Shown: positions 1 through 7,812 of the stretch, piece by piece
Position numbering within the stretch: position 1 is the first letter of the stretch
Layout: each line of letters begins with the position of its first letter
Assembly (NCBI GenBank): GCA_052148155.1
Contig: JBKQIY010000263.1
Coordinates: 1-9,408, forward strand
Direction of reading: 5' to 3'
Length of the DNA: 9,408 nucleotides
From: JBBQER01 sp052148155
GTDB taxonomy: Bacteria > Actinomycetota > Acidimicrobiia > IMCC26256 > PALSA-610
Translations under genes and position numbers: made by a program
The notes under the pieces: model-generated
Database searches by the model: none
What the model saw: the letters and a program-made list of their open reading frames with translations, nothing else
Told to the model about the DNA's origin: nothing

Positions 1-1086
1 GAATACGGCGACGCCGTTCTCGGTGGCGACCGCGTCCACGATCGTCGCATCAAGGGACGGGTCGTCCACCCGGTCGACGAGCCTCGACCGGCCCGTCGCG
101 TCGCGGCTGGATAGGGCGACAACCGACAGACCGCCCGTGCTGTCGTGCGCGCCGCGCGCGAAGTCCGGAGCACCGCCGCGGCCGGAGACCACGCGCGAGC
201 CGACGCGTTCGGAGTTGACGTTGCCGGCGACGTCGACGTCGAGCGCGCCGAGCACGCATACGAACCGATCCTGCTGCGACAGCCAGACGGGGTCGTGGAT
301 CGTGGTCGACGAGGATAGCTCGACCCGGTTCTCGCCCGCTGACCAGTCGAGCAGGGACCGCGGCCCGACCACCGACATCGACCGGATCGGCCAGTCGGCG
401 AGCGCGCCGGTCTCGCTCAGCCGGCGAACGGTGTCGGTGACGACGCCGGTGATGATGTCGATGTCGCCTCGGCCGGCCAAGGCCGCCGCGAGCGCGTCGG
501 GGATGCGCCCGATGCCGAGCGCCAGACGAGGGTTGTCCGGCAGCAGCGACGCGACGTTAGCGGCGACCGCCTCGTCGACAGCGTCGAACGGTGCGGAGAA
601 GTGGACCGGCGTCTCCGGCAGGCCAGCTTCCGCGGCGACCACGTCATCGGCGTGGCGGACCTGCGCCGCGCCCGAAACCACCGGAAGCCACGACACCTCC
701 TCCACCACGAGGGTGCGCGAGGCCTGCACGGCGAGATCTAGATAGCCGACGATCGCGCCCAGGGACCGGCTGCCGTCCTCGCCCGGCGGGGTCGTGCAGG
801 CGATTGTCACGTCAGGCCGGAACGCACCAGTGGCGAGGTCGCGGCAGATCTCGCTGTAGGTGCGGCGATGGTAGGTCAGTGCCTGAATGTCACGCAGGCC
901 GCGGCCGGGGACGAAGGTGCCCACCGTGAAATACGGACTGGGCGGCAGCGGCAGATGCGGAGGCGTGCGCCGCATGCCGAAGACCAGGTGGACCGGGTCC
1001 GTCGGAGTGGGTGGCTGACTGATCAGATAGCGGGATAGCGCGGCCTGCGGCTCGCAGGGTCCCTCGGCGCACAGGACCAGACGCAC
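1..1086 (-). CDS. Acetyl-CoA hydrolase/CoA-transferase family protein, 3' end cut by window edge
   Basis: The frame is open from GTG at 1086 to base 1 (362 residues) and continues past the window. The start lies 4 bases after the upstream stop, with GGAG 10 bases before it. It resembles the Cat1/4-hydroxybutyrate CoA-transferase/acetyl-CoA hydrolase family. Landmarks are the glycine loop GIGRIPDAL (191-199), the HDPVWLSQQD segment (264-273), and DVDVAGNVNSERVGSR (283-298) followed by SGRGGAPDFARGAH (301-314); TENGVAVF at the edge matches the late C-terminal region. Family members run about 430-500 residues, so perhaps 60 or more are missing. In characterised members a catalytic glutamate follows the loop in an xTE motif; here the aligned position is glycine (ITG, G214). 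Standard CoA transfer through a glutamyl-CoA intermediate is therefore doubtful. A hydrolase, a ring-cleaving enzyme or a CoA-binding partner are alternatives. Family call firm; activity unknown. Confidence 0.5.
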   Translation of the reverse strand, partial: MRLVLCAEGPCEPQAALSRYLISQPPTPTDPVHLVFGMRRTPPHLPLPPSPYFTVGTFVPGRGLRDIQALTYHRRTYSEICRDLATGAFRPDVTIACTTPPGEDGSRSLGAIVGYLDLAVQASRTLVVEEVSWLPVVSGAAQVRHADDVVAAEAGLPETPVHFSAPFDAVDEAVAANVASLLPDNPRLALGIGRIPDALAAALAGRGDIDIITGVVTDTVRRLSETGALADWPIRSMSVVGPRSLLDWSAGENRVELSSSTTIHDPVWLSQQDRFVCVLGALDVDVAGNVNSERVGSRVVSGRGGAPDFARGAHDSTGGLSVVALSSRDATGRSRLVDRVDDPSLDATIVDAVATENGVAVF

Positions 1087-1090
1087 GGGG

Positions 1091-1882
1091 TTACTGCTCC
1101 GTCGGTTCGGGTTTGTACGGTCCAGGCCAGTCGGCGCCGGACAGCGATGCTACTGCCTCGAGGGCAAGGCCGGTGGCGAGGTCGGCGGCGATGAGACGGC
1201 GCAGCTGGGAGACGAAGACCAGCCGGGTGTTGCGCACGAAGACCGGGTTGCACACGGCAAGGCGACGAGCATGGACGAGCGCGCGCGCGAGCAGCGCGTC
1301 GACCGGCAGGATCTCGGAGACGAGCCCGAGCCGCTTCGCCTCGGTGGCGTCGATCTTCTCGCCGGTCAGCAGAAAGTAGCGGCCGCGGTTGAACCCGAGC
1401 AGCAACGGCCAGATAACCTGCACGCCGTCCCCGGGCACGAGCCCGCTGGGAACGTGGGCCGCGTCCTGGAAGTAGCTCTCCTCTGTGCACAGGACGACGT
1501 CGCTGAGCAGGGCCAGCTCGGCGTGCACGTCGACGGGGCCGTTGACGGCGGCGATGACGGGCACCTCGATGGCGAGCAGTCTGTCGACGAGACGGTTTCC
1601 CTCGAACAAGCCGTCGTCCATCACGGCCGCTGTTGCCGCTCCCCGCGCGATGCCCTCTTCGAACTCGGGGATGAGTTCGATGAACCGGTCACCGGAGCCG
1701 GTGAGGACCACGACGCGGACATCGCGATCGGCGGCCACCTCAGCGAACAGCTCAGGCAATTCCCGGTGCGGCAGTGCGTTCCACCCGAGCGGGCCGCCGC
1801 GCGAGTGCAGGCGCAGGACAAGGATGCCGTCCTGCTCCCAGGACACGTCGACGGTCTTGAAGTGGTCGTAGTCCTGGCTCAT
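1091..1882 (-). CDS. Crotonase-fold C-C hydrolase resembling 6-oxocamphor hydrolase (beta-diketone hydrolase)
   Basis: 263 residues, crotonase superfamily. The usual hydratase features are missing: the GGG oxyanion stretch is replaced by VDVHAE and the second catalytic glutamate is absent. Instead it matches, as I recall it, Rhodococcus 6-oxocamphor hydrolase, which cleaves a cyclic beta-diketone by retro-Claisen hydrolysis. W34 and H39 (GWNALPH) match W40 and H45. H120 (VHAE), H143 (FQDAAH), D152 (VPGDG) and E242 (GLALE) match H122, H145, D154 and E244 with a constant offset of two. NRGRYFLLTG (165-174) is also shared. Length fits (about 257 in the homologue). The ATG overlaps the synthetase stop as ATGA, with AAGGA upstream. 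Likely role: cytosolic hydrolysis of a 1,3-dicarbonyl, either a free diketone or a beta-keto-acyl-CoA. An automated label of enoyl-CoA hydratase is likely and probably wrong in mechanism. Confidence 0.5.
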   Translation of the reverse strand: MSQDYDHFKTVDVSWEQDGILVLRLHSRGGPLGWNALPHRELPELFAEVAADRDVRVVVLTGSGDRFIELIPEFEEGIARGAATAAVMDDGLFEGNRLVDRLLAIEVPVIAAVNGPVDVHAELALLSDVVLCTEESYFQDAAHVPSGLVPGDGVQVIWPLLLGFNRGRYFLLTGEKIDATEAKRLGLVSEILPVDALLARALVHARRLAVCNPVFVRNTRLVFVSQLRRLIAADLATGLALEAVASLSGADWPGPYKPEPTEQ

Positions 1883-3582
1883 TCAGCAGCTGTCCTTCGG
1901 TGTCGTAGGTCGGCGTCAAAGAAGGCCGCCAAGTCGGATTCGGCCTCGCGGCGAAGCACGTCCTTGCGAATCTTCGCGGTCGGCGTCTTGGGAAGCTCGT
2001 CGACGACCCGGATATAACGCGGCATCATGTACCGCGACAGGTTCGCCCGGGCCAGCTCATCGAGCTTTTCCGGGTCGAGCCCCGCGCCGGGCTTGACGGT
2101 GAAGTAGACCGCGATGTCGTCTTCTGACATGTCGCCGAGGTCGGACGGCACCGCGACGACGGCGGCCTCGAGCACGCCGTCCAGGGCGTTGAGGGCGTCC
2201 TCCAGCTCGCGGATCGACACGTTCTCGCCACGGCGGCGCAGCGAGTCCGATTTGCGCCCGACGAAGTAGAGGAAGTCCTCCTCGTCCACGTAGCCGAAGT
2301 CACCGGTGTGGAACCAGAGGTTGCGGAAGTCGTCCCACGTGTCGCGTTCGCGGCCGTAGTACCGCTGGACGGTGATGTAGGGATCATGGCGCCGGACGAG
2401 GATCTCGCCGACACATCCGGTTGGCACCTCGATGTCGTCGTCGTCCACGATGCGCACGTCGTTGTGATCACGCAGAACCCGACCGGCCATCCCGACGGCG
2501 CGGTCGTAGTCCTCGCCTGGCCGCGAGATCGACACCGGAGCGCACTCGGTCAGTCCGTACAGCGTGGCGAAGCGCGCGTCGTAGCGTTTGTCGAACTCGC
2601 GGACGTTCTGCGGGAACGGCACGACGAGAACCGTCGACACGCGATTTTCGCGCTCTTCCGGGGACGGGTCCTTCTTCCACAACAGCTGCAACATGCTGCC
2701 GAGCAGGCTGATCGCGGTGCACTCAAACCGGCGCACGTCGCTCCAGAACCGGCTGACCGAGAACCGTCGCCCCAGGACCATGGTCGCACCGAGCCCGATG
2801 GCCGGGAACAATGTGTGGCATTGGGCATTGGCGTGCGACAGGGGCAGGCAGGTGTAAAAACGCTCGGTGGGTAGCCAGCCGCAGGCTTCGGCGATCTTGA
2901 GCGCGTGAGTGATCGGCTGGGCCTGGCTGACTACGCCCGCCTTCGACGGGCCCGACGTCCCGGAGGTGAACATGAGCAGGTAGGAGTCGCGGAACCGCGG
3001 TGCCAGAGACGGGCCGACCGGGTCGTCGGAGTCCGAATTCTCCGCTGGGCGCGCCGTGAACGGGATCTGGATCCGGCCGATCGTCGGGACGGGAGCCGTG
3101 ACGGAGGGGTCACCGGGAGGGCCGTCGCTATCGTCCACGATCCACACCGTGTCCGGGCGCCCATCGAGCAAGACAGCGTCCACGCCCGCCGCGTATGAGG
3201 ACCCGATCACCGCGTAGGCGCAGTCGGTCGACCGGAAGAAGTGCGCCAGCAGCTCCCCGCGCGCCTCAGCGTGGATGGGAACGGCAACTGCGCCGATCCG
3301 GCCGACGGCCAGGAGCAGCCAGACGTAGTCGGCGCGATTATCCAGCAGGATCGCGAGGTGATCGCCGCGGCTCAGTCCGCCGGCCCGAAGCAGCCGGACC
3401 GTCCCCGCCACGTGCTGCTCGGCCTCAAGGTAGGTGAACTGGTCGTCCTCTACGATCAAGAACACACCGTCGGGACGGGCAGCAACTGCGCGCCGCCACA
3501 GATTGTCGATCGTCCGTTCCCGCAACGCTGGCAACAGTGCGACGCGCGAGGTCGCGTCCGGGGACGTTTCGATCGCGGTCAC
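1879..3582 (-). CDS. AMP-forming acyl-CoA synthetase (CaiC/FadD-like)
   Basis: 567 residues, adenylate-forming (ANL) superfamily. It would activate a carboxylic acid as acyl-AMP and then acyl-CoA in the cytosol. All core motifs are present: phosphate loop TSGTSGPSK (206-214), YGLTE (342-346), HTGD (425-428), the hinge and acceptor region GRKSDSLRRRGENVS (442-456), and the catalytic lysine K537 in PTAKIRK (534-540), with alanine in place of the common glycine just before it. The layout resembles crotonobetaine/carnitine-CoA ligases and fatty-acid ligases; the substrate cannot be read from sequence. The start is GTG at 3582, overlapping the aldehyde dehydrogenase stop as GTGA, with GAAGGGG 7 bases upstream. 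It follows the aldehyde dehydrogenase directly and precedes the crotonase-fold gene with another 4-base overlap. This fits an aldehyde-to-acid-to-acyl-CoA sequence. Confidence 0.5.
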   Translation of the reverse strand: MTAIETSPDATSRVALLPALRERTIDNLWRRAVAARPDGVFLIVEDDQFTYLEAEQHVAGTVRLLRAGGLSRGDHLAILLDNRADYVWLLLAVGRIGAVAVPIHAEARGELLAHFFRSTDCAYAVIGSSYAAGVDAVLLDGRPDTVWIVDDSDGPPGDPSVTAPVPTIGRIQIPFTARPAENSDSDDPVGPSLAPRFRDSYLLMFTSGTSGPSKAGVVSQAQPITHALKIAEACGWLPTERFYTCLPLSHANAQCHTLFPAIGLGATMVLGRRFSVSRFWSDVRRFECTAISLLGSMLQLLWKKDPSPEERENRVSTVLVVPFPQNVREFDKRYDARFATLYGLTECAPVSISRPGEDYDRAVGMAGRVLRDHNDVRIVDDDDIEVPTGCVGEILVRRHDPYITVQRYYGRERDTWDDFRNLWFHTGDFGYVDEEDFLYFVGRKSDSLRRRGENVSIRELEDALNALDGVLEAAVVAVPSDLGDMSEDDIAVYFTVKPGAGLDPEKLDELARANLSRYMMPRYIRVVDELPKTPTAKIRKDVLRREAESDLAAFFDADLRHRRTAAE

Positions 3583-5105
3583 GCCGTGGCCCCTTCGGGC
3601 GGCCCGAGCGTGACGAACACCGATTTGGCTTCGGTGTAAGACAGATACCAGTCGATCCCGAACTCACGGCCGATCCCGGATTGCTTGTACCCGCCGAAGG
3701 GCATGGTCGGATCCAGCTTGAAATAGTCGTTGACCCACACCGTGCCGGCGCGCAGCCCGCGGGAGACGTGATGGGCCCGCCGCAGATCGTTGGTCCAGAC
3801 GGCTGCCGCCAGCCCGTAAGGGCTGTCGTTGGCGAGCGCAAGCGCCTCGGCCTCGTCGTCGAACGGGATCACGGAGAGGACGGGGCCGAAGATCTCTTCT
3901 CGGGCGATCGTCATCGTATTGGTGACGCCGACGAAGACGGTCGGCTCGACGAAGTAGCCGGGCCGGTCTAGGACCCCACCGCCGACGACGGCTGAGGCGC
4001 CCTCGTCCTTGCCGAGCGACAGATAGGACGACACTCGGTCGAACTGAGCCTTCGACGCCAATGGCCCGACGGTCGTGGCCGGATCGAGCGGATCGCCGAC
4101 ACGGAGCGCCGACACCGCGTCGACCATGGCCGCCACAAATCGATCGTGAATGCCTCTCTGCACGAACAATCGCGTGCCGGCGAGGCAGACCTGGCCGGTG
4201 ATCGAGACGAACCCGGTCACCGAGGCAGCGACCGCGGCGCCGAGATCGGCGTCGTCGAACACGATGTTCGGGGACTTGCCGCCGAGTTCCAGCGAGACCC
4301 GCTTCAAGTTCACCTCCGACGCGTGCAGGATCGTCTTGCCGGTACGGGTGGAGCCGGTGAACGAGATCTTGTCCACGTGCGCGTGCCGCGCCAGCGCGGC
4401 GCCGGCGGGGTCGCCGAAGCCGGGGAGGATGCTGAGCGCGCCGGCCGGCAGTCCGGCCTCAATCATCAGCTCGCCCAACCGCACCGCCGTCAGCGGCGTC
4501 GTCTCGGCCGGTTTCAGTAGCAGCACGTTACCGGCTGCCAGCGCGGGCGATACCTTCCACACAAAGTTGGTGATGGGGGAGTTCCACGGGATGATCGCCG
4601 TGCAGACGCCTATCGGGTCGCGCAACGTGTAGTGGAACGAGGCGGCGTCGGTCTGCGGCGTGTCGCCGTGGATGTGCTCGGCGCTCGTGGCGAAGTACCG
4701 AACGGTCTCGGCCGCCGCCTCGATGGTCGGACGAGCGGTCTGCAGGGCCATGCCGTTGTTCAGTGACTCGAGCTGGCTGAGCTCCTCGCGGTGCGCGTCG
4801 ATCAGGTCGGCGAACCGGCGCAGCACGGTCCCCCGCGCGGCCGGCGAAATGCGCGGCCACGGGCCGTGGTCGAAGGCGTGGCGTGCTGCGATCACCGCCC
4901 GGTCGACGTCGTCGGCGCCTGCGGCCGCGACGCGCGCGATGACCTTCTCAGAGGTGGGGTCGTAAACGTCCAACTCGGATCCCGATATCGCGGGCACCCA
5001 GTTGCCGCCGATGAGTAGCCGTTTCGGCGAGTCGGCCAAGAACCGCTGCGCCTCAGGCGACGACAGCCCGCTCCGCTGCGCCAGCACGCCTTCATCGATG
5101 GTCAT
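3579..5105 (-). CDS. NAD(P)-dependent aldehyde dehydrogenase (phenylacetaldehyde dehydrogenase-like)
   Basis: 508 residues, full-length ALDH superfamily enzyme that would oxidise an aldehyde to a carboxylate in the cytosol. Every key motif is visible: oxyanion asparagine N175 in IIPWNSPI, cofactor-binding KPAETTP (198-204), FTGSTRTGK (249-257), general base E273 in LELGGKSPN, nucleophile C307 in GQVCLAGTR, EEIFGPV (403-409), and PFGGYKQSGIGRE (469-481). The N-terminal style (LLIGGNWVPA, then GPWPRISPAARG and LESLNNG) is closest to phenylacetaldehyde- and betaine-aldehyde-type enzymes, but substrate assignment from this is weak. The ATG at 5105 follows a 49-base gap after the permease stop, with GGAAGGCGGGG upstream. 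Its stop overlaps the synthetase start. Its placement before an acyl-CoA synthetase suggests its acid product is the ligase substrate. Confidence 0.5.
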   Translation of the reverse strand: MTIDEGVLAQRSGLSSPEAQRFLADSPKRLLIGGNWVPAISGSELDVYDPTSEKVIARVAAAGADDVDRAVIAARHAFDHGPWPRISPAARGTVLRRFADLIDAHREELSQLESLNNGMALQTARPTIEAAAETVRYFATSAEHIHGDTPQTDAASFHYTLRDPIGVCTAIIPWNSPITNFVWKVSPALAAGNVLLLKPAETTPLTAVRLGELMIEAGLPAGALSILPGFGDPAGAALARHAHVDKISFTGSTRTGKTILHASEVNLKRVSLELGGKSPNIVFDDADLGAAVAASVTGFVSITGQVCLAGTRLFVQRGIHDRFVAAMVDAVSALRVGDPLDPATTVGPLASKAQFDRVSSYLSLGKDEGASAVVGGGVLDRPGYFVEPTVFVGVTNTMTIAREEIFGPVLSVIPFDDEAEALALANDSPYGLAAAVWTNDLRRAHHVSRGLRAGTVWVNDYFKLDPTMPFGGYKQSGIGREFGIDWYLSYTEAKSVFVTLGPPEGATA

Positions 5106-5154
5106 GAGCTACCCCGCCTTCCAGTGTTCGCTGTCGTCGACGCCGACCGTCGGG

Positions 5155-6150
5155 TCACGTTGTCTTTCTGCGTTGGAACCACACCTCGGCGGCGACCGCG
5201 ATGATAACAATCAGGCCCTGGATAACCAACTGCAGGTTCGGGTCCAGGTTCTTGGCCGCGAACACGTTATTGAGCACGGCCAGAATGGCGATGCCGACAA
5301 CTGTGCGCCAGACCGCTCCCTCGCCGCCGAGCAGCGACGTGCCGCCGATGATGACTACGGCAATCGCCTGCAGGGTGAGGGTGACGCCGAACGTTGGATC
5401 GGCTGTTCCGACTGCGCTTGCCTGCAGCAGACCACCGATCGCGGCGAGGATGCCGATCAGCACGAAGGTGCTGGCACTGATGAGACCCACCCGCAAGCCG
5501 CTGAGCCGGGCCGCCTGCGTATTGCCGCCGACAGCGTACACAGAACGGCCGTATGTGGTCTTCGCCAGCACCAAACCGAGAATGACGACGACGACGGCCG
5601 CGACTACGAAGGACGCTGGGATACCTAGCCATTGGCTCGTGCCGAGCGTTTTGAATGACGCGTCCTTGGTGTATTTGGTGCTGTCGTGGAAATAGTAGAG
5701 CGATACCAATCCGCTGATTGCTGAGGCGCTGCCGAGAGTGGCCACAAATGGATTTACATGGAGCAGGTTGACCACCGTGCCGTTGAACAGGCCGAACACG
5801 GCGCCGACCAGTGCCACGGCAAGGATCGCCAGCCCCGCAGGCAAGGTACCGTCCAACGAAACGTAGAACACCGCGCCGGCGCCGAACACCGCGCCGACCG
5901 AGAGGTCGAAGCCGCCGGCAATTATCACCAGCGTCATGCCAGCGGCGGCCACCGTCAGTGGCGCGTTCTGCGACAGCAGATTCTGCAGGTTGACAGTGGC
6001 CCAGAATCCCGGGTACACGATGCTCGTCACCACGATTTCGGCGGCCAGCACCAGCAGCATCGGGTGTTTCCAGAGCACGGACCACCGCTGCATCCGGCCA
6101 CTCGACACGGATTCGACGCCCGTTTCCGAGGTGTGCTGCAATTGAGTCAT
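5155..6150 (-). CDS. RbsC-type ABC transporter permease
   Basis: 331-residue integral membrane protein of the BPD_transp_2 (ribose/galactose/autoinducer-2) permease family. It would form the transmembrane pore, probably as a homodimer, since no second permease is present. The frame stays open far upstream (to 6603) inside the ATPase gene. The ATG at 6150 is preferred because it overlaps the ATPase stop as ATGA, has GGGAG just upstream, and gives the normal family length; the upstream part is arginine-rich shadow sequence. Hydrophobic segments begin near residue 31. Family signatures are GGFDLSVG (79-86), TYGRSVYAVGGNTQAARLSG (199-218) and GGTSLLGGEG (269-278). The polar loop at 155-170 faces a short dip in GC content. 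It sits downstream of the ATPase and upstream of the aldehyde dehydrogenase, 49 bases away. Confidence 0.5.
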   Translation of the reverse strand: MTQLQHTSETGVESVSSGRMQRWSVLWKHPMLLVLAAEIVVTSIVYPGFWATVNLQNLLSQNAPLTVAAAGMTLVIIAGGFDLSVGAVFGAGAVFYVSLDGTLPAGLAILAVALVGAVFGLFNGTVVNLLHVNPFVATLGSASAISGLVSLYYFHDSTKYTKDASFKTLGTSQWLGIPASFVVAAVVVVILGLVLAKTTYGRSVYAVGGNTQAARLSGLRVGLISASTFVLIGILAAIGGLLQASAVGTADPTFGVTLTLQAIAVVIIGGTSLLGGEGAVWRTVVGIAILAVLNNVFAAKNLDPNLQLVIQGLIVIIAVAAEVWFQRRKTT

Positions 6151-7718
6151 GCCGGGCTCCCTGCCGTTGGTGAGTCTTCGGTTGCGGCGAAGATCATGTG
6201 AAGGATCCGCGCCACCGAGATCTCGTCGACCGCGCCGTCGAGCGTGGCCAGTACCCGGCCGCCGTTCAGGACGATCACTCGATCGCTGAGGTTGACGACC
6301 TCTTCGAGATCTGAGGAAACGAGTACGATGCTGCGGCGGTCCGCGATGAGTCGCTCGAGCGAGGCAGCGATCTCGGCCTTGGCTCCGACGTCGACACCCC
6401 GCGTGGGCTCGTCGGCCAATAGCACGGTGTGGTTGGTGTACAGCCACCGGGCGAGCAGCAGCTTCTGCTGGTTCCCGCCCGACAGGCGTTCCACTTGCTC
6501 GTCGACGCGGTTCGGATTGAACCCGACCGGAGTCGCCGCCTGCCGGGCTGCCTGCCGGACGCTCGCGCCGCGTAGGACTCCGAACTTCGACAGCCCTTTC
6601 CATTCGCCGAGGGTCACGTTCTCCGCGCCGCTGCGGGTGAGCATGAGGCCCTGGCCCTTGCGGTCTTCGGGCAGCAACGCCAGCCCGCGGCGGCGCGCCT
6701 CGCGTACGGAGCGGGGTGGCGCCGCGCCGTCCTGGTCGGTCGACGTCTGGACGGTGCCCTTCGCGTGCCGGTCGAAACCCGCGAGAGCACGCAGGACCGA
6801 CGTTCGACCTGAACCGACAAGGCCTGCGATACCGAGGATCTCGCCGGGCCGCAGGTCGAAGGAGACATCGTCGAGGATGTCGGCTGACGACAGACCGCGA
6901 ACGGTGAGTGCGGCCTTCGCGGCCGGGCCACCCGTCGCTGGCCGGCGGCGTTCGCCGAGCACCGGCTCCGCCTTGCCGAGCATCGCCGACACCATCTCGG
7001 GTTTGCTCCAGTCGCTCGTCGGACGGCGCTCGACGATCTGCCCGTCGCGGAACACAGTGACCACGTCGCTGTGCTCGAGCACCTCCTCGAGGTTGTGCGT
7101 CACGAGGGTCATGGCGATCCCCTCGGCCCGCAGCCCGCGCATGGTGGCGAACAGCGCGTCGCGTTCCGAGTGCGCTAGCGACGCGGTCGGCTCATCGAAC
7201 AGGACGCCCGTTGCGTCAGAGACCAACGCCCGCGCAATCTCGAGCATCTGCTGATCGGCCACGGACAGCTCGCCGCTCTTCTTAGCCCGGGCCGGCTGGA
7301 GGTTAAGCCGGTGGCACAGCTCCTCGTACCGGTCCCGCATCTCGCGTTCCCGCAGCCAGCCGCCGCGGGCGATGCTCTGCCCGAGAAACACGTTCGCCGC
7401 GGGCGACAGCGCCGGGACGATGGTCAGTTCCTGGTAGATAGCGTGCAGGCCGGCTTCGCGGGCGGCACGGGGCGAACCCGCTGTGACCGCCATGCCGCCG
7501 ATGAGCACCGACCCAGTCGTGGGTGCGACCCGGCCGGACGCGATTCCAACGCAGGTCGACTTCCCAGCGCCGTTCTCCCCTACCAACGCGTGGATCTCTC
7601 CGCGCGTGGCGAGGACCATCGAGACTCCTCGCACCGCGCGTGTCTCACCATAGGTCTTGGTGACATCGAGCAACTCGACGAACGGCGTCGACTCAGTCGC
7701 GCGGACGGGATTCGTCAT
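6147..7718 (-). CDS. RbsA/MglA-type double ABC ATPase
   Basis: 523 residues from the ATG at 7718, with two fused nucleotide-binding domains powering the adjacent permease on the cytoplasmic face. Domain 1 has Walker A GENGAGKST (47-55), Q-loop YQEL (95-98), signature LSVADQQ (151-157), Walker B LFDEP (173-177) with E176, and switch histidine H208. Domain 2 is degenerate as usual for this family: Walker A GLVGSGRTS (299-307) has arginine for lysine and the switch histidine is serine, while LSGGNQQ (412-418) and LLADEPTRG (433-441) are intact. LLPEDRKGQGLM (348-359) is a family hallmark. Start choice is uncertain: an in-frame TTG at 7730 adds four residues, a TAG lies just before it, and neither start has a clear ribosome-binding site. 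Its stop overlaps the permease start. Confidence 0.5.
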   Translation of the reverse strand: MTNPVRATESTPFVELLDVTKTYGETRAVRGVSMVLATRGEIHALVGENGAGKSTCVGIASGRVAPTTGSVLIGGMAVTAGSPRAAREAGLHAIYQELTIVPALSPAANVFLGQSIARGGWLREREMRDRYEELCHRLNLQPARAKKSGELSVADQQMLEIARALVSDATGVLFDEPTASLAHSERDALFATMRGLRAEGIAMTLVTHNLEEVLEHSDVVTVFRDGQIVERRPTSDWSKPEMVSAMLGKAEPVLGERRRPATGGPAAKAALTVRGLSSADILDDVSFDLRPGEILGIAGLVGSGRTSVLRALAGFDRHAKGTVQTSTDQDGAAPPRSVREARRRGLALLPEDRKGQGLMLTRSGAENVTLGEWKGLSKFGVLRGASVRQAARQAATPVGFNPNRVDEQVERLSGGNQQKLLLARWLYTNHTVLLADEPTRGVDVGAKAEIAASLERLIADRRSIVLVSSDLEEVVNLSDRVIVLNGGRVLATLDGAVDEISVARILHMIFAATEDSPTAGSPA

Positions 7719-7745
7719 TGTGTGCGCCAATCGCTAGACGAGACT

Positions 7746-7793
7746 GTCGATGTCACCGAAGCGGCGGACGTGGGCCGCCCCAGTGACGTCGAC
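7746..7793 (-). promoter_or_regulatory. Intercistronic stem-loop between binding-protein and ATPase genes
   Basis: Outer arms GTCGATGTCAC (7746-7756) and GTGACGTCGAC (7783-7793) pair at 10 of 11 positions. An inner stem GGCGG (7763-7767) with CCGCC (7775-7779) closes a 7-base loop. It begins 19 bases after the binding-protein stop codon. No U-tract follows, so it is more likely an mRNA-stabilising or attenuating structure than a full terminator. In many ABC operons such structures keep binding-protein mRNA more abundant than that of the membrane parts. A small GATCA/TGATC repeat (7795-7806) lies between it and the stop. Confidence 0.5.
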
Positions 7794-7812
7794 CGATCAG
7801 ATGATCAGGCTC

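Noticed and set aside
23..745. Plus-strand open frame of 240 codons at the left edge
   Set aside because: The opposite strand is an uninterrupted CoA-transferase-family frame with conserved motifs; this is its shadow.
1271..2017. Plus-strand open frame of 248 codons
   Set aside because: It spans two minus-strand genes with clear family motifs; composition is that of an antisense shadow of GC-rich codons, and it resembles no protein I know.
5106..5154. Possible terminator between permease and aldehyde dehydrogenase genes
   Set aside because: Only very small palindromes (CCGACGGTCGG, CGTCGACG) with no adequate loop or U-tract; a terminator is not supported.
5590..5760. Lower GC stretch within the permease gene as a sign of foreign DNA
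   Set aside because: A 60-base sample at 5701 has 32 G/C, against 42 in a sample from the aldehyde dehydrogenase gene, but it encodes a polar loop inside an intact family member; codon content explains it adequately.
6151..6603. 151-residue N-terminal extension of the permease frame
   Set aside because: It is arginine-rich, lies wholly inside the ATPase gene, and the ATG at 6150 has a ribosome-binding site, an ATGA overlap and gives the family's normal length.
6244..7254. Plus-strand open frame of 336 codons opposite the ATPase gene
   Set aside because: The minus strand encodes an unmistakable double ATPase here. The plus frame is serine/arginine-rich low-complexity shadow without a domain.
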